DNA of 64,000 nt from Comamonas sp. (GCA_015478895.1 JADMKK010000004.1:21875-85874); one strand, 5' to 3'; numbered from the stretch's first letter, positions 1-9,644 are shown. Numbers and translations: made by a program. The notes: a model not told the origin generated them from the letters alone.

Positions 1-462
1 GCGGTGCCCAATACGCACCCATTGGCGCAGCAAGAACAGGTCACTACCAGCGAGCTGAAGAACGAAACCATGTTGCTGCTGGGAGCAGGCCACTGCTTCC
101 GTGACCATGTGCTGGAAGTGTGCCCCGAATTTGCGCGCTACGCCAGCAATGCCGAGGGCATTCGCCGCACTTTCGAAGGCTCCTCGCTGGAAACCATCAA
201 ACACATGGTGGCTGCAGGAATGGGCGTGACCTTGGTGCCCCGGTTGTCGGTGCCCAAGGAAGCGCTGGATACCTTGCGCCGCCGCCAGTCTGACGACCCC
301 CATATTCGCTACTTGCCCGTGGCGGAAGAGGAGGGCTTGCCCGCCCCCAGCCGCCGCGTGGTGCTGGTATGGCGCCGCAGCTTTACGCGCTATGAGGCAA
401 TTGCCGCGTTGCGTAACGCGGTCTACGCGTGTGAGTTGCCCGGTGTGAACCTGCTGACCTAA
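1..462 (+). CDS. oxyR: OxyR-type LysR regulator, C-terminal part (5' truncated by window edge)
   Basis: The reading frame is open from base 1, so the N-terminal HTH lies outside the window. The remaining 153 codons are the end of a LysR substrate-binding domain. The stretch [12 protein letters not shown] has two cysteines nine residues apart, which matches the peroxide-sensing Cys199/Cys208 pair of E. coli OxyR, and it is followed by the hinge-like '[23 protein letters not shown]'-type block common to this subfamily. In the cell it would sense H2O2 by disulfide formation and activate antioxidant genes. The next gene downstream on the same strand is dps, a classical OxyR target, which supports the call. 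I could not recognise an OxyR operator in the 136-bp gap. Confidence 0.9.
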   Translation, partial: AVPNTHPLAQQEQVTTSELKNETMLLLGAGHCFRDHVLEVCPEFARYASNAEGIRRTFEGSSLETIKHMVAAGMGVTLVPRLSVPKEALDTLRRRQSDDPHIRYLPVAEEEGLPAPSRRVVLVWRRSFTRYEAIAALRNAVYACELPGVNLLT

Positions 463-598
463 AACAATCGCGGCGATTGCCATATGTCATGGCGATACCG
501 CGGGTGCGTCTTTGGTGTGCGCTACAGTAGCTCTACAGTATTCAGTATTTCTAACAGGCATATACCGCTCGTATGTGCCGCGATTGAGGAGAATCGTG

Positions 599-1126
599 AT
601 GGCTAAAGAAACCAAACTCGGCAAAAAAATGGCGGCAGCGCCCACGTCTGGAATGCCCATCAAGATCGGTATCAGTGCGCAAGACCGCGCTGACATTTCT
701 GCCGGTTTGTCGCGCCTGCTGGCCGATACCTACACGCTGTACCTGACCACGCACAACTTTCACTGGAACGTGACGGGCCCCATGTTCAACACGCTGCACA
801 CCATGTTCATGGGCCAGTACACCGAACTTTGGAATGCCGTCGATCCTGTGGCAGAGCGCATTCGCTCGCTGGGCCACTTCGCGCCAGGCTCTTACGCCCA
901 GTTTGGCAAGCTGACCAGCCTGCCGGATGTGCCTGCCAAGCCGCCCAAGGCAGCAGAGATGATCCGCATCTTGGTGGAAGGCAACGAAGCCGTGGCCCGC
1001 ACGGCACGCGAGCTGTTCCCCCTGGCGGACAAGGCCAGCGACGAACCCACTGCCGATTTGCTGACCCAGCGCCTGACAGTGCATGAGCAAAATGCCTGGA
1101 TGCTGCGCTCACTGCTCGAAGACTAA
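599..1126 (+). CDS. dps: Dps-family DNA-protection/ferritin-like protein
   Basis: 175 residues. The start at 599 is preceded by a good ribosome site (GAGGAG about 6 nt upstream), so the longer frame from 512 is not needed. The protein has the Dps core '[12 protein letters not shown]' and '[13 protein letters not shown]', with the His, Asp and Glu that form the inter-subunit iron site. It would assemble into a dodecamer that oxidises Fe(II) with H2O2 and shields DNA. One oddity: in the segment 'LHTMFMGQY' the position four residues after His, an acidic metal ligand in E. coli Dps, is Met by my alignment. The short Lys-rich N-terminus (AKETKLGKK) could bind DNA. It lies 136 bp after oxyR on the same strand. 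Confidence 0.93.
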   Translation: MAKETKLGKKMAAAPTSGMPIKIGISAQDRADISAGLSRLLADTYTLYLTTHNFHWNVTGPMFNTLHTMFMGQYTELWNAVDPVAERIRSLGHFAPGSYAQFGKLTSLPDVPAKPPKAAEMIRILVEGNEAVARTARELFPLADKASDEPTADLLTQRLTVHEQNAWMLRSLLED

Positions 1127-1193
1127 GCCGCGCTGATTTCCTGATAACGCCCGCTGTGTGCGGGCGTTGCGCTTTGTGCCAGACAATTTACCC

Positions 1194-2090
1194 ATGACCA
1201 CCTCGACCCCCAGCAGTGCTGCCACTGCCGCCAAGCGCTCCAAGCTTTCTCTGTATCTGGACTTGATCCGCTGGAACCGCCCTGCGGGCTGGCTGGTGCT
1301 GGTGTGGCCAACTTTGGCTGCGCTGTGGATCGCGGCGGAAGGCTTTCCAGGCTGGCACTTGTTGCTGGTATTTGTGGTGGGCACCGTGCTGATGCGCAGC
1401 GCTGGCTGCACCATCAATGACATTGCCGACCGTGATTTTGACAAGCACGTCAAACGCACGACACAGCGCCCCATCACCAGCGGGCAAGTCAGTGTCAAAG
1501 AAGCCGCCTTGGTGGGCTTGGTGCTGACACTGGCAGCTTTTGCGCTGGTGCTCACCACACGCTGGGAGGCGGTGGCCTGGTCGGTGCCCGCCGTGTTGTT
1601 CACCATCCTTTATCCGTTCACCAAACGCTTTTTCGCCATGCCGCAAGCCTTTTTGGGTATTGCATTCAACTTTGGCATCTTGATTGCTTTTGCAGCGGTA
1701 ACGGGCGAGGTCAGCACCACCGCATGGAGCCTGTGGCTGGCCAACATGTTCTTGGTGCTGGCGTATGACACCGAATACGCCATGGTGGATCGCGATGACG
1801 ATCTGAAGATCGGCATGAAGACCTCGGCCATCACGCTGGGGCGTCTGGATGTGGCCGGCATCATGGGCTTTTTTGCCCTGTGCCTGGTGCTCACGGTCTG
1901 CGCGGTGATGCCGTACGACCTGGGCTGGCCGTTCTGGCTGGGCATGGCGGCGGCGGTGGCGCAAGTGATCTGGCACTTTGTATTAATCAAAGACCGGGCT
2001 CGCGAGGGTTGCTTTACCGCGTTTAGCAAGAGCCATTACATCGGCATGACGATGTTTGCAGGCATCGCGCTGGGCTTTGCCTTGCGTTGA
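1194..2090 (+). CDS. ubiA: 4-hydroxybenzoate octaprenyltransferase
   Basis: 298 residues from the ATG at 1194 (the upstream in-frame start at 1158 adds only residues from the intergenic region). This inner-membrane enzyme prenylates 4-hydroxybenzoate, the first membrane step of ubiquinone synthesis. Both Mg-diphosphate binding motifs of the UbiA family are visible: '[19 protein letters not shown]' near residue 80 and '[13 protein letters not shown]' near residue 195, set among about eight to nine hydrophobic segments. Length fits the family (E. coli 290). The gene follows dps at a 67-bp distance and ends at a strong bidirectional terminator shared with proC. Confidence 0.95.
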   Translation: MTTSTPSSAATAAKRSKLSLYLDLIRWNRPAGWLVLVWPTLAALWIAAEGFPGWHLLLVFVVGTVLMRSAGCTINDIADRDFDKHVKRTTQRPITSGQVSVKEAALVGLVLTLAAFALVLTTRWEAVAWSVPAVLFTILYPFTKRFFAMPQAFLGIAFNFGILIAFAAVTGEVSTTAWSLWLANMFLVLAYDTEYAMVDRDDDLKIGMKTSAITLGRLDVAGIMGFFALCLVLTVCAVMPYDLGWPFWLGMAAAVAQVIWHFVLIKDRAREGCFTAFSKSHYIGMTMFAGIALGFALR

Positions 2091-2103
2091 TAGATCACGC
2101 CAT

Positions 2104-2142
2104 AAAAAATCCCCGCAGCGGTGACGCTGGCGGGGATTTTTT
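2104..2142. terminator. Bidirectional terminator between ubiA and proC
   Basis: Inverted repeat AAAAATCCCCGC ... GCGGGGATTTTT, with A-tract and T-tract on the two sides, so it can act for the convergent genes ubiA (+) and proC (-). Confidence 0.85.
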
Positions 2143-2161
2143 CATGGGCGCTGGCAGTGGC

Positions 2162-2986
2162 TTACTTGCCGAACTCCGCCGCCAGCTCCTTGGCGCGGGT
2201 TTCGGCCTTGCGCAGCGCCGCAATGAAGTGCTGGGGCAACTCGGTCTGCTGCATGTGCGTGATGGCGGCATACGTAGTGCCGCCCTTGCTGGTCACGCGC
2301 TCACGCAATACGGCTGCGGGTTCGTCCGAACGCGCGGCCAATTCGGACGCGCCCTGGAAGGTGGCAATTGCCAGCTGGTACGACTGCTCGGTGGTCAGAC
2401 CCATGCCCACACCCGCCTGGGTCATGGCTTCGAGGAACAAAAACACATAGGCCGGGCCAGAGCCTGACAGGGCCGTCACGGCGTCGAGTTTGTCTTCGGC
2501 ATCCACCCAGACCAACTGGCCGGTGGTGCCAATGACGCGCTCTATCAGGGCTTGGCCTTCGGCATTGACTTCAGCACGGGCAAACAGGCCGGTCATGCCT
2601 TTACCGACCAGCGCCGGGGTATTGGGCATGGCGCGCACGATGCGACCCGTGCCCAGCCACTGGCTGATGCTGTCGGTGGTAATGCCCGCGGCCACGCTCA
2701 AATGCAGCGCTTGGGTGGTAAAGGCCACAGCTGCAGCAGCGGCGTCTTTGAACGTCTGGGGCTTGACGGCCCAGACCACCAGGTCAGCAGCAGTCAGCGC
2801 ATCGGTAGCAGCGGGCAGGGCGGTGATGCCAAACTTGGCCTGCAGCGCCTGGCGCGCAGCTTCAAAGGGTTCAACCACGGTGATGTGTGCAGCAGGCAAA
2901 CCGTTGCCAATCAGCCCGCCGATGATGGCGCTTGCCATATTGCCGCCGCCGATGAAGGCAATGCGGGTAGAAGGTATCTGGCTCAT
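2162..2986 (-). CDS. proC: Pyrroline-5-carboxylate reductase
   Basis: 274 residues, the usual length. It reduces 1-pyrroline-5-carboxylate to proline with NAD(P)H in the cytosol. The N-terminus has the Rossmann motif 'IAFIGGGNMASAIIGGL', and the C-terminal half carries the family signature around 'DAVTALSGSGPAYVFLFLEA' and 'TSKGGTTYAAI'. Start at 2986 is ATG. It is convergent with ubiA, and a copy of the dispersed palindrome family lies just upstream of its start. In many relatives proC sits beside yggS and pilT; here those genes are 20 kb away. Confidence 0.95.
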   Translation of the reverse strand: MSQIPSTRIAFIGGGNMASAIIGGLIGNGLPAAHITVVEPFEAARQALQAKFGITALPAATDALTAADLVVWAVKPQTFKDAAAAAVAFTTQALHLSVAAGITTDSISQWLGTGRIVRAMPNTPALVGKGMTGLFARAEVNAEGQALIERVIGTTGQLVWVDAEDKLDAVTALSGSGPAYVFLFLEAMTQAGVGMGLTTEQSYQLAIATFQGASELAARSDEPAAVLRERVTSKGGTTYAAITHMQQTELPQHFIAALRKAETRAKELAAEFGK

Positions 2987-3004
2987 AGCAATGCTTTCAG
3001 AGTG

Positions 3005-3098
3005 AAAAAATGAGAGCTAGTAGCCCTTATAAAGCTTTGCATTCGAGAGGGAAACTATTCGAAAGCTAGGTTTCACCGGGGCAAGATGCTCTCTTTTT
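3005..3098. repeat. Dispersed intergenic palindrome, copy 1 (long form)
   Basis: Left arm AAAAAATGAGAGCTAGTAGC followed by CCTT; right arm GGGGCAAGATGCTCTCTTTTT is its imperfect reverse complement. The interior has a second inverted pair around AAAGCTTT and CGAAAGCT. It lies between proC and glpK and can fold into a long hairpin. See the finding on this family. Confidence 0.75.
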
Positions 3099-3110
3099 GG
3101 TGAATCCTTA

Positions 3111-4607
3111 TCAGGCAGCAGTGGTCTGGCGCACGGCGCGCTCCCAGCGCGCCATCAACTCATCGGCACGGGATTTTTCCATCGTGGGCACAAAGTGGCG
3201 TTCGGCTTTCCACAGTGTGGACAGCTCATCGGTGCTTTGGTACACGCCTGATGACAAACCGGCCAAGTAGGCCGCGCCCAGCGCCGTGGTCTCTACGCAG
3301 GCAGGTCGCACCACCGGAATGCCCAGCAAGTCAGCTTGAAACTGCATCAGCAAATTGTTGACGCAGGCGCCACCGTCCACACGCAACTCGCTCACCGCTG
3401 CGCCGCCGTTGGCCACCGCATCACGGCTCATGGCCAGCAGCAGGGCAGCGCTTTGGTAGGCAATCGATTCCAGCGCTGCACGCGCGATATGCGCCAGCGT
3501 CGTGCCGCGCGTCAGGCCGGTAATCGACCCACGTGCATCGGGCTCCCAATACGGCGCGCCCAGGCCCGTAAACGCAGGCACCAGCATCACGCCGCCGGAA
3601 TCGGGCACGCTTTCTGCCAGTTGCTGCACCTGGCCGCTGTGCTCAATGGCTTGCAGGCCGTCGCGCAGCCACTGCACCACGGCGCCGCCGACAAACACAC
3701 TGCCTTCCAAGGCAAACTGCGGCGTGGTGCTGGTCTGTGCTGCAGCGGTGGTCAGCAGGCCATTGGCCGACGTCTGGAATTTGCCCCCCGTGTGCATCAG
3801 CATGAAGCAGCCCGTGCCGTAGGTATTCTTGGCCATGCCGGCTTTAAAGCAGGCCTGGCCGAACAGCGCACTTTGCTGGTCGCCGGCCACGCCGCCAATG
3901 CTGATAGCGCCGCCCAGCACATCGTCTGCCGTGTTGCCGAAATCTGCTGCCGAAGGCAGCACCTCGGGCATCAGGCTGGCGGGAATGTCCAGCAGCGCCA
4001 GCAAGTTGGCATCCCACTGGTTGGTGTGCACGTTAAACAGCATGGTGCGGCTGGCATTGGACACATCGGTCACGTGCCGCTTGCCGCCTGTGAGCTGCCA
4101 GATCAACCAGCTGTCCACCGTGCCAAACGCCAACTCGCCGCGCTCGGCGGCCGCGCGTGCGCCGGCCACATTGTCCAGTAGCCATTGGAGCTTGGTGCCC
4201 GAGAAATAGGCGTCGATGCGCAGGCCCGTCTTTTGCAAGATGGTGTCGCTGTGGCCCGCGTCGCGCAGTTGCACGCAAGTGGGCTCGGCGCGGCGGTCTT
4301 GCCAGACGATGGCGTGGTGAATCGGCGCGCCAGTCTTGCGGTTCCAGACGATGGTGGTTTCGCGCTGGTTGGTAATGCCGACAGAGCGAATGTCGCTGGC
4401 TGTCAAGCCCGCTTTGGCCAGCGCCTCTTTGGCCGTCCTTAACTGGGTGCGCCAGATTTCGCGCGGGTCGTGCTCCACCCAGCCCGGCCGAGGGTAAATT
4501 TGCGGCAGCTCCTGCTGGGCCGAAGCCACGATCTGGCCTTGCGTGTTGAAAACGATAGAGCGTGAGCTGGAGGTGCCTTGGTCCAAGGCGAGCAGGTAGG
4601 TCGTCAT
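3111..4607 (-). CDS. glpK: Glycerol kinase
   Basis: 498 residues (E. coli 502). It phosphorylates glycerol to sn-glycerol-3-phosphate using ATP. FGGY-family features: N-terminal phosphate loop '[16 protein letters not shown]', the second domain block '[17 protein letters not shown]', and the adenosine motif '[16 protein letters not shown]' near the C-terminus. The ATG at 4607 has no clear Shine-Dalgarno. It is downstream of glpR on the same strand (61-bp gap) and divergent from glpD, so the three genes make a compact glycerol catabolic locus. No glpF facilitator is seen in the window. Confidence 0.96.
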   Translation of the reverse strand: MTTYLLALDQGTSSSRSIVFNTQGQIVASAQQELPQIYPRPGWVEHDPREIWRTQLRTAKEALAKAGLTASDIRSVGITNQRETTIVWNRKTGAPIHHAIVWQDRRAEPTCVQLRDAGHSDTILQKTGLRIDAYFSGTKLQWLLDNVAGARAAAERGELAFGTVDSWLIWQLTGGKRHVTDVSNASRTMLFNVHTNQWDANLLALLDIPASLMPEVLPSAADFGNTADDVLGGAISIGGVAGDQQSALFGQACFKAGMAKNTYGTGCFMLMHTGGKFQTSANGLLTTAAAQTSTTPQFALEGSVFVGGAVVQWLRDGLQAIEHSGQVQQLAESVPDSGGVMLVPAFTGLGAPYWEPDARGSITGLTRGTTLAHIARAALESIAYQSAALLLAMSRDAVANGGAAVSELRVDGGACVNNLLMQFQADLLGIPVVRPACVETTALGAAYLAGLSSGVYQSTDELSTLWKAERHFVPTMEKSRADELMARWERAVRQTTAA

Positions 4608-4668
4608 AGTTGACTAGAGTAAGGCAGAAAAAAGCGCCGTATGGCCGCTGCCATGTCCGTGGGCGAAC

Positions 4669-5439
4669 TTATTGCGCGATCACGCACTGCACTTCTGCAT
4701 CATTGAGCAGCTGGGCAAATGGCGCAGGCGGTGGGGCATCGGTAAACAGGCGGTCAATCTGGTGCAAGGTGGCAAGCTCTACCATCGCCTGACGGTGGAA
4801 TTTGCTGTGATCGGCTGCCAGCCACACCTCGCGCGACTGATGAATGATGGTTTGTGCCACCTTCACTTCGCGCAGGTCGTAGTCGCGCAGCGTGCCGTCT
4901 TCCTCAATGGCAGAGATACCGATCAAGGCAATGTCCACCTTGAACTGGCGCATGAAGTCCACAGCCGCCTCGCCAATGATGCCGCGGTCACGGGTGCGCA
5001 CCACGCCGCCTGCGACGATGACTTCGCACTCGGCATTGCTGCTTAGGATGGCGGCCACGTTCAGGTTGTTGGTAATGACGCGCAGGCCCCGGTGGTGCAG
5101 CAGCTCTTTGGCAATCGCTTCGGTGGTCGTGCCAATATTCAAAATCAACGAGCAACCATTGGGCACGGCTTGCGCCACCGCCTTGGCAATGCGCGCCTTG
5201 CCTTCGGCATTGAGCGTTTCGCGGCGGGTATGGGCCAGGTTTTCCACGGTGGCGCTGGGCACCCGCACCCCGCCATGAAATCGCACCAGCAAGCCGGAGG
5301 CGGCCAGCTTCTGCACATCGCGGCGTACGGTCTGCAGCGTCACGCCCAGACTGTCTGCCAATTGCTCCACAGTGGCCGATTGCAGGTTGCGCACTTCTTC
5401 CAGCAACTTCAGCTGGCGGGGGTTGTTATTGCTATTCAC
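4669..5439 (-). CDS. glpR: DeoR-family glycerol-3-phosphate regulon repressor
   Basis: 256 residues if the GTG at 5439 is used; this gives 'NSNNNPRQLKLLEEVRN' as N-terminus, close to E. coli GlpR (252). The frame runs further upstream to 5514 but that part is not DeoR-like. An N-terminal DeoR helix-turn-helix ('ATVEQLADSLGVTLQTVRRD') is followed by the sugar-phosphate binding domain with 'ILNIGTTTEAIAKEL'. It would repress glp genes until glycerol-3-phosphate binds. Position between glpK and divergent glpD supports the glp assignment. No strong ribosome site precedes the GTG, so the start is moderately uncertain. Confidence 0.88.
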   Translation of the reverse strand: MNSNNNPRQLKLLEEVRNLQSATVEQLADSLGVTLQTVRRDVQKLAASGLLVRFHGGVRVPSATVENLAHTRRETLNAEGKARIAKAVAQAVPNGCSLILNIGTTTEAIAKELLHHRGLRVITNNLNVAAILSSNAECEVIVAGGVVRTRDRGIIGEAAVDFMRQFKVDIALIGISAIEEDGTLRDYDLREVKVAQTIIHQSREVWLAADHSKFHRQAMVELATLHQIDRLFTDAPPPAPFAQLLNDAEVQCVIAQ

Positions 5440-5651
5440 GGGGGTGCCACGCAAGGTAGATAAGTCAAATATCGTAAAACCGAAGGCTAAACGATGGAAA
5501 TCGAAAAAAATCAATCACAAACGAAAGAAAAACATGACAATACTATCTAGCGCTCTGTTGTTGAATAGGGCGTATGGCACCGGCGCGCATTAACGTGCTG
5601 CTGTGCCCTGTTTTTACTACTCTCAGAAACTTGCCCGAGTCCTGAAGCGCC
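5440..5651. promoter_or_regulatory. glpR/glpD divergent control region with candidate GlpR half-sites
   Basis: The 212-bp divergent region is A-rich near 5476-5540 and holds several CGAA/CGAT elements (for example AATCGAAAA at about 5500 and AACGAAAG at about 5520). DeoR/GlpR operators are built from TTCG-type half-sites, so these are candidate operators. This is a pattern guess without alignment. Confidence 0.35.
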
Positions 5652-7247
5652 ATGACGATTGCCTCTACGCCTTTGACCACTGACCGTGCCGAATTACTGG
5701 CCCGACTGTCTCAGCCTGAAACTTACGATCTGCTGATTATCGGCGGAGGCGCAACCGGTTTGGGCACTGCGTTGGATGCAACGGCGCGTGGTTTCAAAGT
5801 GTGTTTGCTGGAGTCGCACGACTTTGCCAAAGGCACCTCGTCGCGCGCTACCAAGCTGGTGCACGGCGGTGTGCGTTATTTGGCACAGGGCAATGTGGCG
5901 CTGGTGCGCGAGGCGCTGCATGAGCGCACCACGCTACTCAATAACGCTCCGCATCTGGCCCAGCCGCTGGCCTTTGTGATGCCTTCGTACAAATTGCTGG
6001 ATACGCCGTTCTATGGCGCAGGCCTGAAGATGTATGACGCGCTGGCTGGCAAGCAGGGTCTGGGCCGTACAGAATTTCTGAGTAAAGACAAAACTTTGCG
6101 TCTGCTGCCCACTGTGCGCACCGAGTCGCTCAAAGGCGGCGTGAAGTACTGGGATGGCCAGTTTGACGATGCCCGACTGGCACTGGCGCTGGCGCGCACT
6201 GCCGCAGCCAAGGGTGCATTGCTGGTGAACTACTGTCCTGCCAAAGAATTGCTGCATACCGATGGCAAAGTCACGGGCGTGGTGTGTGAAGACGCAGAAA
6301 CAGGTGTGCGTTACGAAGTGCATGCCCAATGTGTCGTGAACGCTACCGGGCCGTGGGTCGATCTGTTCCGCCAGCAAGATGCGGAACTGCTGGGCAAGCC
6401 CGTCAAGCCCATGGTTGCACCCAGCCAAGGTGTGCACGTGGTGGTGGATCGTGAGTTCCTGCCCTCTGACCATGCGTTGCTGGTGCCCAAGACGGCTGAC
6501 GGCCGTGTGCTGTTTGCCGTGCCATGGCTGGGCAAGGTCATCCTCGGAACGACGGATACGCCACGCCAAGACCTGGCCCGTGAGCCCCAGGCCTTTGAGC
6601 ACGAAATTGCCTTCATCCTGAAAGAGGCGGGCAACTACCTGTGCCGCCGCCCCACGCGCGCGGATGTGCGCAGCATCTGGGTGGGCATGCGTCCCTTGGT
6701 CAAGCCCCAAGACGATGACGGCGCAAACACCAAGAAAATCAGCCGGGAGCATACGGTGATGACCAGTAAGTCGGGCTTGGTGACCGTAACGGGTGGCAAA
6801 TGGACCACCTACCGTGCCATGGCGGAGGACGTGCTGAAAGAATGCTTCGATGAAAAGCTCTTGCCCGCCCGCGCTGGTGGCGTCACCGTGCACATGCCGT
6901 TGGTCGGAGCGCCCAAGCCCGAAGACATCAAGCATCGAATGAATGCTGCCCAAGGTGAGCATATCTATGGCACTGAAGCGGCCGCTGTCCACAGTTTGCC
7001 CGGCGCCACCCAGATGCTGGCCGAGGGTTTGAGCGAAGCCATGGTCCGCTTTGCCGTGCGCTATGAATATGCGCGCACCGTCGAAGACGTGCTGGCGCGC
7101 CGCAGCCGCCTGCTGTTCCTGGATGCGCGCCTGGCGGCCAGCATTGCGCCCCGCGTGGCGCAAATCCTGCAGCAAGAGCTGCCAGGCGCAGACGTCAAGC
7201 TGACAGAGTTCCTGGCGCTGGCACAGCAGTATCTGCTCACCAAATAA
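5652..7247 (+). CDS. glpD: Aerobic glycerol-3-phosphate dehydrogenase
   Basis: 531 residues. This membrane-associated flavoenzyme oxidises glycerol-3-phosphate to dihydroxyacetone phosphate and passes electrons to ubiquinone. The FAD dinucleotide motif 'LLIIGGGATGLGTALDATARG' spans about residues 28-47, followed by the family blocks 'SSRATKLVHGGVRYL' and 'VNATGPWVD'. The C-terminal DAO-C domain includes 'RYEYARTVEDVLARRSRLLF'. Divergent from glpR and followed by a hairpin terminator. No clear Shine-Dalgarno precedes the ATG. Confidence 0.96.
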   Translation: MTIASTPLTTDRAELLARLSQPETYDLLIIGGGATGLGTALDATARGFKVCLLESHDFAKGTSSRATKLVHGGVRYLAQGNVALVREALHERTTLLNNAPHLAQPLAFVMPSYKLLDTPFYGAGLKMYDALAGKQGLGRTEFLSKDKTLRLLPTVRTESLKGGVKYWDGQFDDARLALALARTAAAKGALLVNYCPAKELLHTDGKVTGVVCEDAETGVRYEVHAQCVVNATGPWVDLFRQQDAELLGKPVKPMVAPSQGVHVVVDREFLPSDHALLVPKTADGRVLFAVPWLGKVILGTTDTPRQDLAREPQAFEHEIAFILKEAGNYLCRRPTRADVRSIWVGMRPLVKPQDDDGANTKKISREHTVMTSKSGLVTVTGGKWTTYRAMAEDVLKECFDEKLLPARAGGVTVHMPLVGAPKPEDIKHRMNAAQGEHIYGTEAAAVHSLPGATQMLAEGLSEAMVRFAVRYEYARTVEDVLARRSRLLFLDARLAASIAPRVAQILQQELPGADVKLTEFLALAQQYLLTK

Positions 7248-7275
7248 CTGGCGGCCCTTCACTGGGTCACCTGAA

Positions 7276-7320
7276 AAGGCCGGCAACTTCAAAAAAAGAA
7301 GCTGCTGGCCTTCTGTTTTA
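7276..7320 (+). terminator. glpD terminator
   Basis: Stem AAGGCCGGCAACTTC / GAAGCTGCTGGCCTT (15 bp with one wobble and one mismatch), loop AAAAAAA, followed by CTGTTTTATT. Confidence 0.75.
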
Positions 7321-7446
7321 TTGGTTTTGGCGATTAAACCTGTTTGAAAATAAGGCCATGGCTGGGCATGCAGCTATGCTTTTGGATGATTAAAGTTGCT
7401 CGCTTTTCATTCCCTACGCATGTGGTGGTTTTCGCTCGCTAAACAG

Positions 7447-7475
7447 TTGACGCGCAAGGAGTTTCTTGCGATAAT
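7447..7475 (+). promoter_or_regulatory. Sigma-70 promoter of the spc-alpha ribosomal cluster
   Basis: TTGACG at 7447-7452 and GATAAT at 7470-7475 with an exact 17-bp spacer. Transcription would start near 7482 and give a leader of about 160 nt before rplN. It is the best-looking promoter in the stretch between the glpD terminator and the first ribosomal gene. Confidence 0.8.
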
Positions 7476-7481
7476 CTTCTG

Positions 7482-7640
7482 CTCACGTGTAAAAGCGTGA
7501 AACTTTCTGCCCAGCGGGAAGCCCTCCGGAATGGTCCGGGCGGTGGACGACGGGCCCAAGACTGACTGGCTGCTTTGTTTGGCCCTTGAGAAGTTCTCTG
7601 GGGCTGTCCGGATCTGCTGGAGCAAGTTGGGAATATTGAA
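7482..7640 (+). other. 5' leader of the ribosomal protein transcript
   Basis: About 160 nt with no convincing reading frame. It is rich in short complementary segments (for example GGTCC, GGGCGG, GGACGACGGGCCC around 7535-7558), so it may fold and be an autoregulatory leader. I do not recognise a described ribosomal-protein leader motif. Confidence 0.4.
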
Positions 7641-8009
7641 ATGATCCAAACAGAATCTCGTTTAGAGGTTGCCGATAACACGGGCGCGAAGTCTGTCCAG
7701 TGCATTAAAGTGCTGGGCGGTTCTCATCGCCGCTACGCTAGCGTTGGCGACATCATCAAAGTGAGCATCAAAGAAGCCGCTCCCCGTGGCCGCGTCAAAA
7801 AAGGCGAGGTTTACAGTGCAGTGGTAGTTCGTACAGCCAAGGGCATCCGCCGTGGCGACGGTTCTTTGGTGAAGTTCGATGGCAACGCTGCCGTTCTGCT
7901 GAACGCCAAGCTGGAGCCTATCGGCACTCGTATTTTTGGCCCCGTGACTCGTGAACTTCGTAATGAAAAGTTCATGAAGATCGTGTCCTTGGCACCTGAA
8001 GTTCTCTAA
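7641..8009 (+). CDS. rplN: 50S ribosomal protein L14
   Basis: 122 residues. It has the L14 signature '[17 protein letters not shown]' at the N-terminus and '[20 protein letters not shown]' later (E. coli 123 aa). L14 binds 23S rRNA and helps form the bridge to 16S helix 44. It is the first gene of the cluster here; in the standard S10-spc order it would follow rpsQ, but the upstream neighbour is glpD. Followed by rplX after 10 nt. Confidence 0.98.
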   Translation: MIQTESRLEVADNTGAKSVQCIKVLGGSHRRYASVGDIIKVSIKEAAPRGRVKKGEVYSAVVVRTAKGIRRGDGSLVKFDGNAAVLLNAKLEPIGTRIFGPVTRELRNEKFMKIVSLAPEVL

Positions 8010-8019
8010 AGGAAGCGCT

Positions 8020-8340
8020 ATGAACAAGATTCGCAAGGGCGACGAAGTCATCGTGCTGACCGGCCGTGACGCAGGCAAGCGTGGCGTAGTTGCCTCGCGC
8101 AAGGACGATTCTTACCTGGTGATCGATGGCGTGAACCTGGTAAAGAAGCACGTCAAGCCAAACCCCATGAAGGGCACCACCGGCGGTATCGTGGACAAGG
8201 TTATGCCTATCCACCAGTCCAACGTGGCTATCTTCAATGCAGCGACAGGCAAGGCCGATCGCGTGGGCATCAAGGTGAACGCCGACGGCGCACGTGTTCG
8301 CGTGTTCAAGTCCAATGGCGCTGAAATCCAGACTGCCTAA
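8020..8340 (+). CDS. rplX: 50S ribosomal protein L24
   Basis: 106 residues with an N-terminal KOW motif ('[19 protein letters not shown]'). L24 is an assembly initiator that binds the 5' domain of 23S rRNA. It sits 10 nt after rplN and 10 nt before rplE, with AGGAA/GGAG ribosome sites in both gaps, so translation is probably coupled. Confidence 0.98.
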   Translation: MNKIRKGDEVIVLTGRDAGKRGVVASRKDDSYLVIDGVNLVKKHVKPNPMKGTTGGIVDKVMPIHQSNVAIFNAATGKADRVGIKVNADGARVRVFKSNGAEIQTA

Positions 8341-8350
8341 GGAGTAACAC

Positions 8351-8890
8351 ATGGCACGACTGCAAAAACTCTATCGCGAAAAAATCGCGGCTGAACTGAA
8401 AGAAAAGTTCGGTTACACCTCCGCTATGGAAGTGCCCCGTCTGACCAAGATCACTCTGAATATGGGTGTGAGCGAAGCCGTGGCCGACAAGAAGGTGATG
8501 GACAACGCTGTGGCTGATCTGACCAAAATTGCTGGTCAAAAGCCCGTGGTGACCAAGGCCAAGAAGGCTATCGCTGGTTTCAAGATCCGTGAAGGTCAAG
8601 CAATTGGCTGCATGGTGACCCTGCGTGGCGTTCAAATGTACGAATTCCTGGACCGTTTCGTAACCGTGGCTCTGCCCCGTGTTCGCGATTTCCGCGGTAT
8701 CTCGGGTCGTTCGTTCGACGGTCGCGGCAACTACAACGTTGGCGTGAAAGAACAGATCATCTTCCCTGAAATCGAATACGACAAAGTGGATGCTCTGCGT
8801 GGTCTGAATATCAGCATCACGACTTCGGCTAAGAACGACGAAGAGTGCAAGGCACTGCTCGCAGCGTTCAAATTCCCCTTCAAGAACTGA
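8351..8890 (+). CDS. rplE: 50S ribosomal protein L5
   Basis: 179 residues, same length as E. coli L5. Typical blocks are '[19 protein letters not shown]' and '[18 protein letters not shown]'. It binds 5S rRNA and the central protuberance and contacts P-site tRNA. In E. coli the S8 repressor binds spc mRNA near the start of rplE; I see no obvious equivalent hairpin at this start. Confidence 0.98.
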   Translation: MARLQKLYREKIAAELKEKFGYTSAMEVPRLTKITLNMGVSEAVADKKVMDNAVADLTKIAGQKPVVTKAKKAIAGFKIREGQAIGCMVTLRGVQMYEFLDRFVTVALPRVRDFRGISGRSFDGRGNYNVGVKEQIIFPEIEYDKVDALRGLNISITTSAKNDEECKALLAAFKFPFKN

Positions 8891-8898
8891 GGTAGCGC

Positions 8899-9204
8899 AT
8901 GGCTAAAAAAGCTTTGATCGAGCGCGAACTGAAGCGCGAAAAACTGGCCGCTAAGTTTGCTGCCAAGTACGCTGAATTGAAGGCCATCGCCGGTGACGCT
9001 AAGCGTTCCGACGAAGAGCGTGATGCAGCCCGCATGGGTCTGCAAAAGCTGCCCCGTAACGCTAACCCCACTCGTCAACGTGCTCGTTGCGAGATCACTG
9101 GTCGTCCACGTGGCACATTCCGTCAATTCGGTCTGGGTCGCGCCAAGATCCGTGAACTGGCCTTCGCTGGTGACATCCCTGGTGTCACCAAGGCCAGCTG
9201 GTAA
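8899..9204 (+). CDS. rpsN: 30S ribosomal protein S14 (zinc-independent long form)
   Basis: 101 residues, the long form. It has one cysteine only ('[12 protein letters not shown]'), so it lacks the CxxC zinc ribbon of the short paralogue. The C-terminus has the S14 block '[20 protein letters not shown]'. It assembles in the 30S head next to S3 and S10. Gap to rplE is 8 nt. Confidence 0.98.
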   Translation: MAKKALIERELKREKLAAKFAAKYAELKAIAGDAKRSDEERDAARMGLQKLPRNANPTRQRARCEITGRPRGTFRQFGLGRAKIRELAFAGDIPGVTKASW

Positions 9205-9224
9205 GCAAGTAGGAGAGATACAAG

Positions 9225-9620
9225 ATGAGCATGAGTGATCCTATCGCCGACTTGCTGACCCGTATTCGCAACGCCCAAATGGTTTCTAAAGCCACAGTGT
9301 CGGTTCCTTCCTCTAAAGTGAAGGTTGCCATTGCACAAGTGCTGAAGGACGAGGGCTATGTTGACGGTTTTGAAGTCAAGACCGAAGACGGCAAGTCCGA
9401 ACTCGTTATTACCCTGAAGTACTACGCTGGCTCCCCCGTGATCGAGCGTATTGAACGTGTAAGCCGTCCTGGCCTGCGCGTGTACAAGGGCCGTGACGCT
9501 ATTCCTCAAGTCCAAAATGGCTTGGGTGTGGCCATTGTTACCACTCCTAAGGGTGTGATGACAGATCGCAAAGCACGTGCTACCGGTGTCGGTGGTGAAG
9601 TGCTCTGCTATGTGGCTTAA
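9225..9620 (+). CDS. rpsH: 30S ribosomal protein S8
   Basis: 131 residues, starting '[16 protein letters not shown]' as in other proteobacteria, which fixes the start at 9225 (ribosome site AGGAGAG upstream). S8 binds helix 21 of 16S rRNA and is the translational repressor of the spc operon in E. coli. C-terminal block '[21 protein letters not shown]' is typical. Confidence 0.98.
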   Translation: MSMSDPIADLLTRIRNAQMVSKATVSVPSSKVKVAIAQVLKDEGYVDGFEVKTEDGKSELVITLKYYAGSPVIERIERVSRPGLRVYKGRDAIPQVQNGLGVAIVTTPKGVMTDRKARATGVGGEVLCYVA

Positions 9621-9644
9621 CAGACATTAAGGAGAAATACTGAA

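Noticed and set aside
7407..7705. Minus-strand frames in the rplN leader
   Set aside because: Overlap promoter and leader of the ribosomal cluster; no protein-like features or ribosome site.
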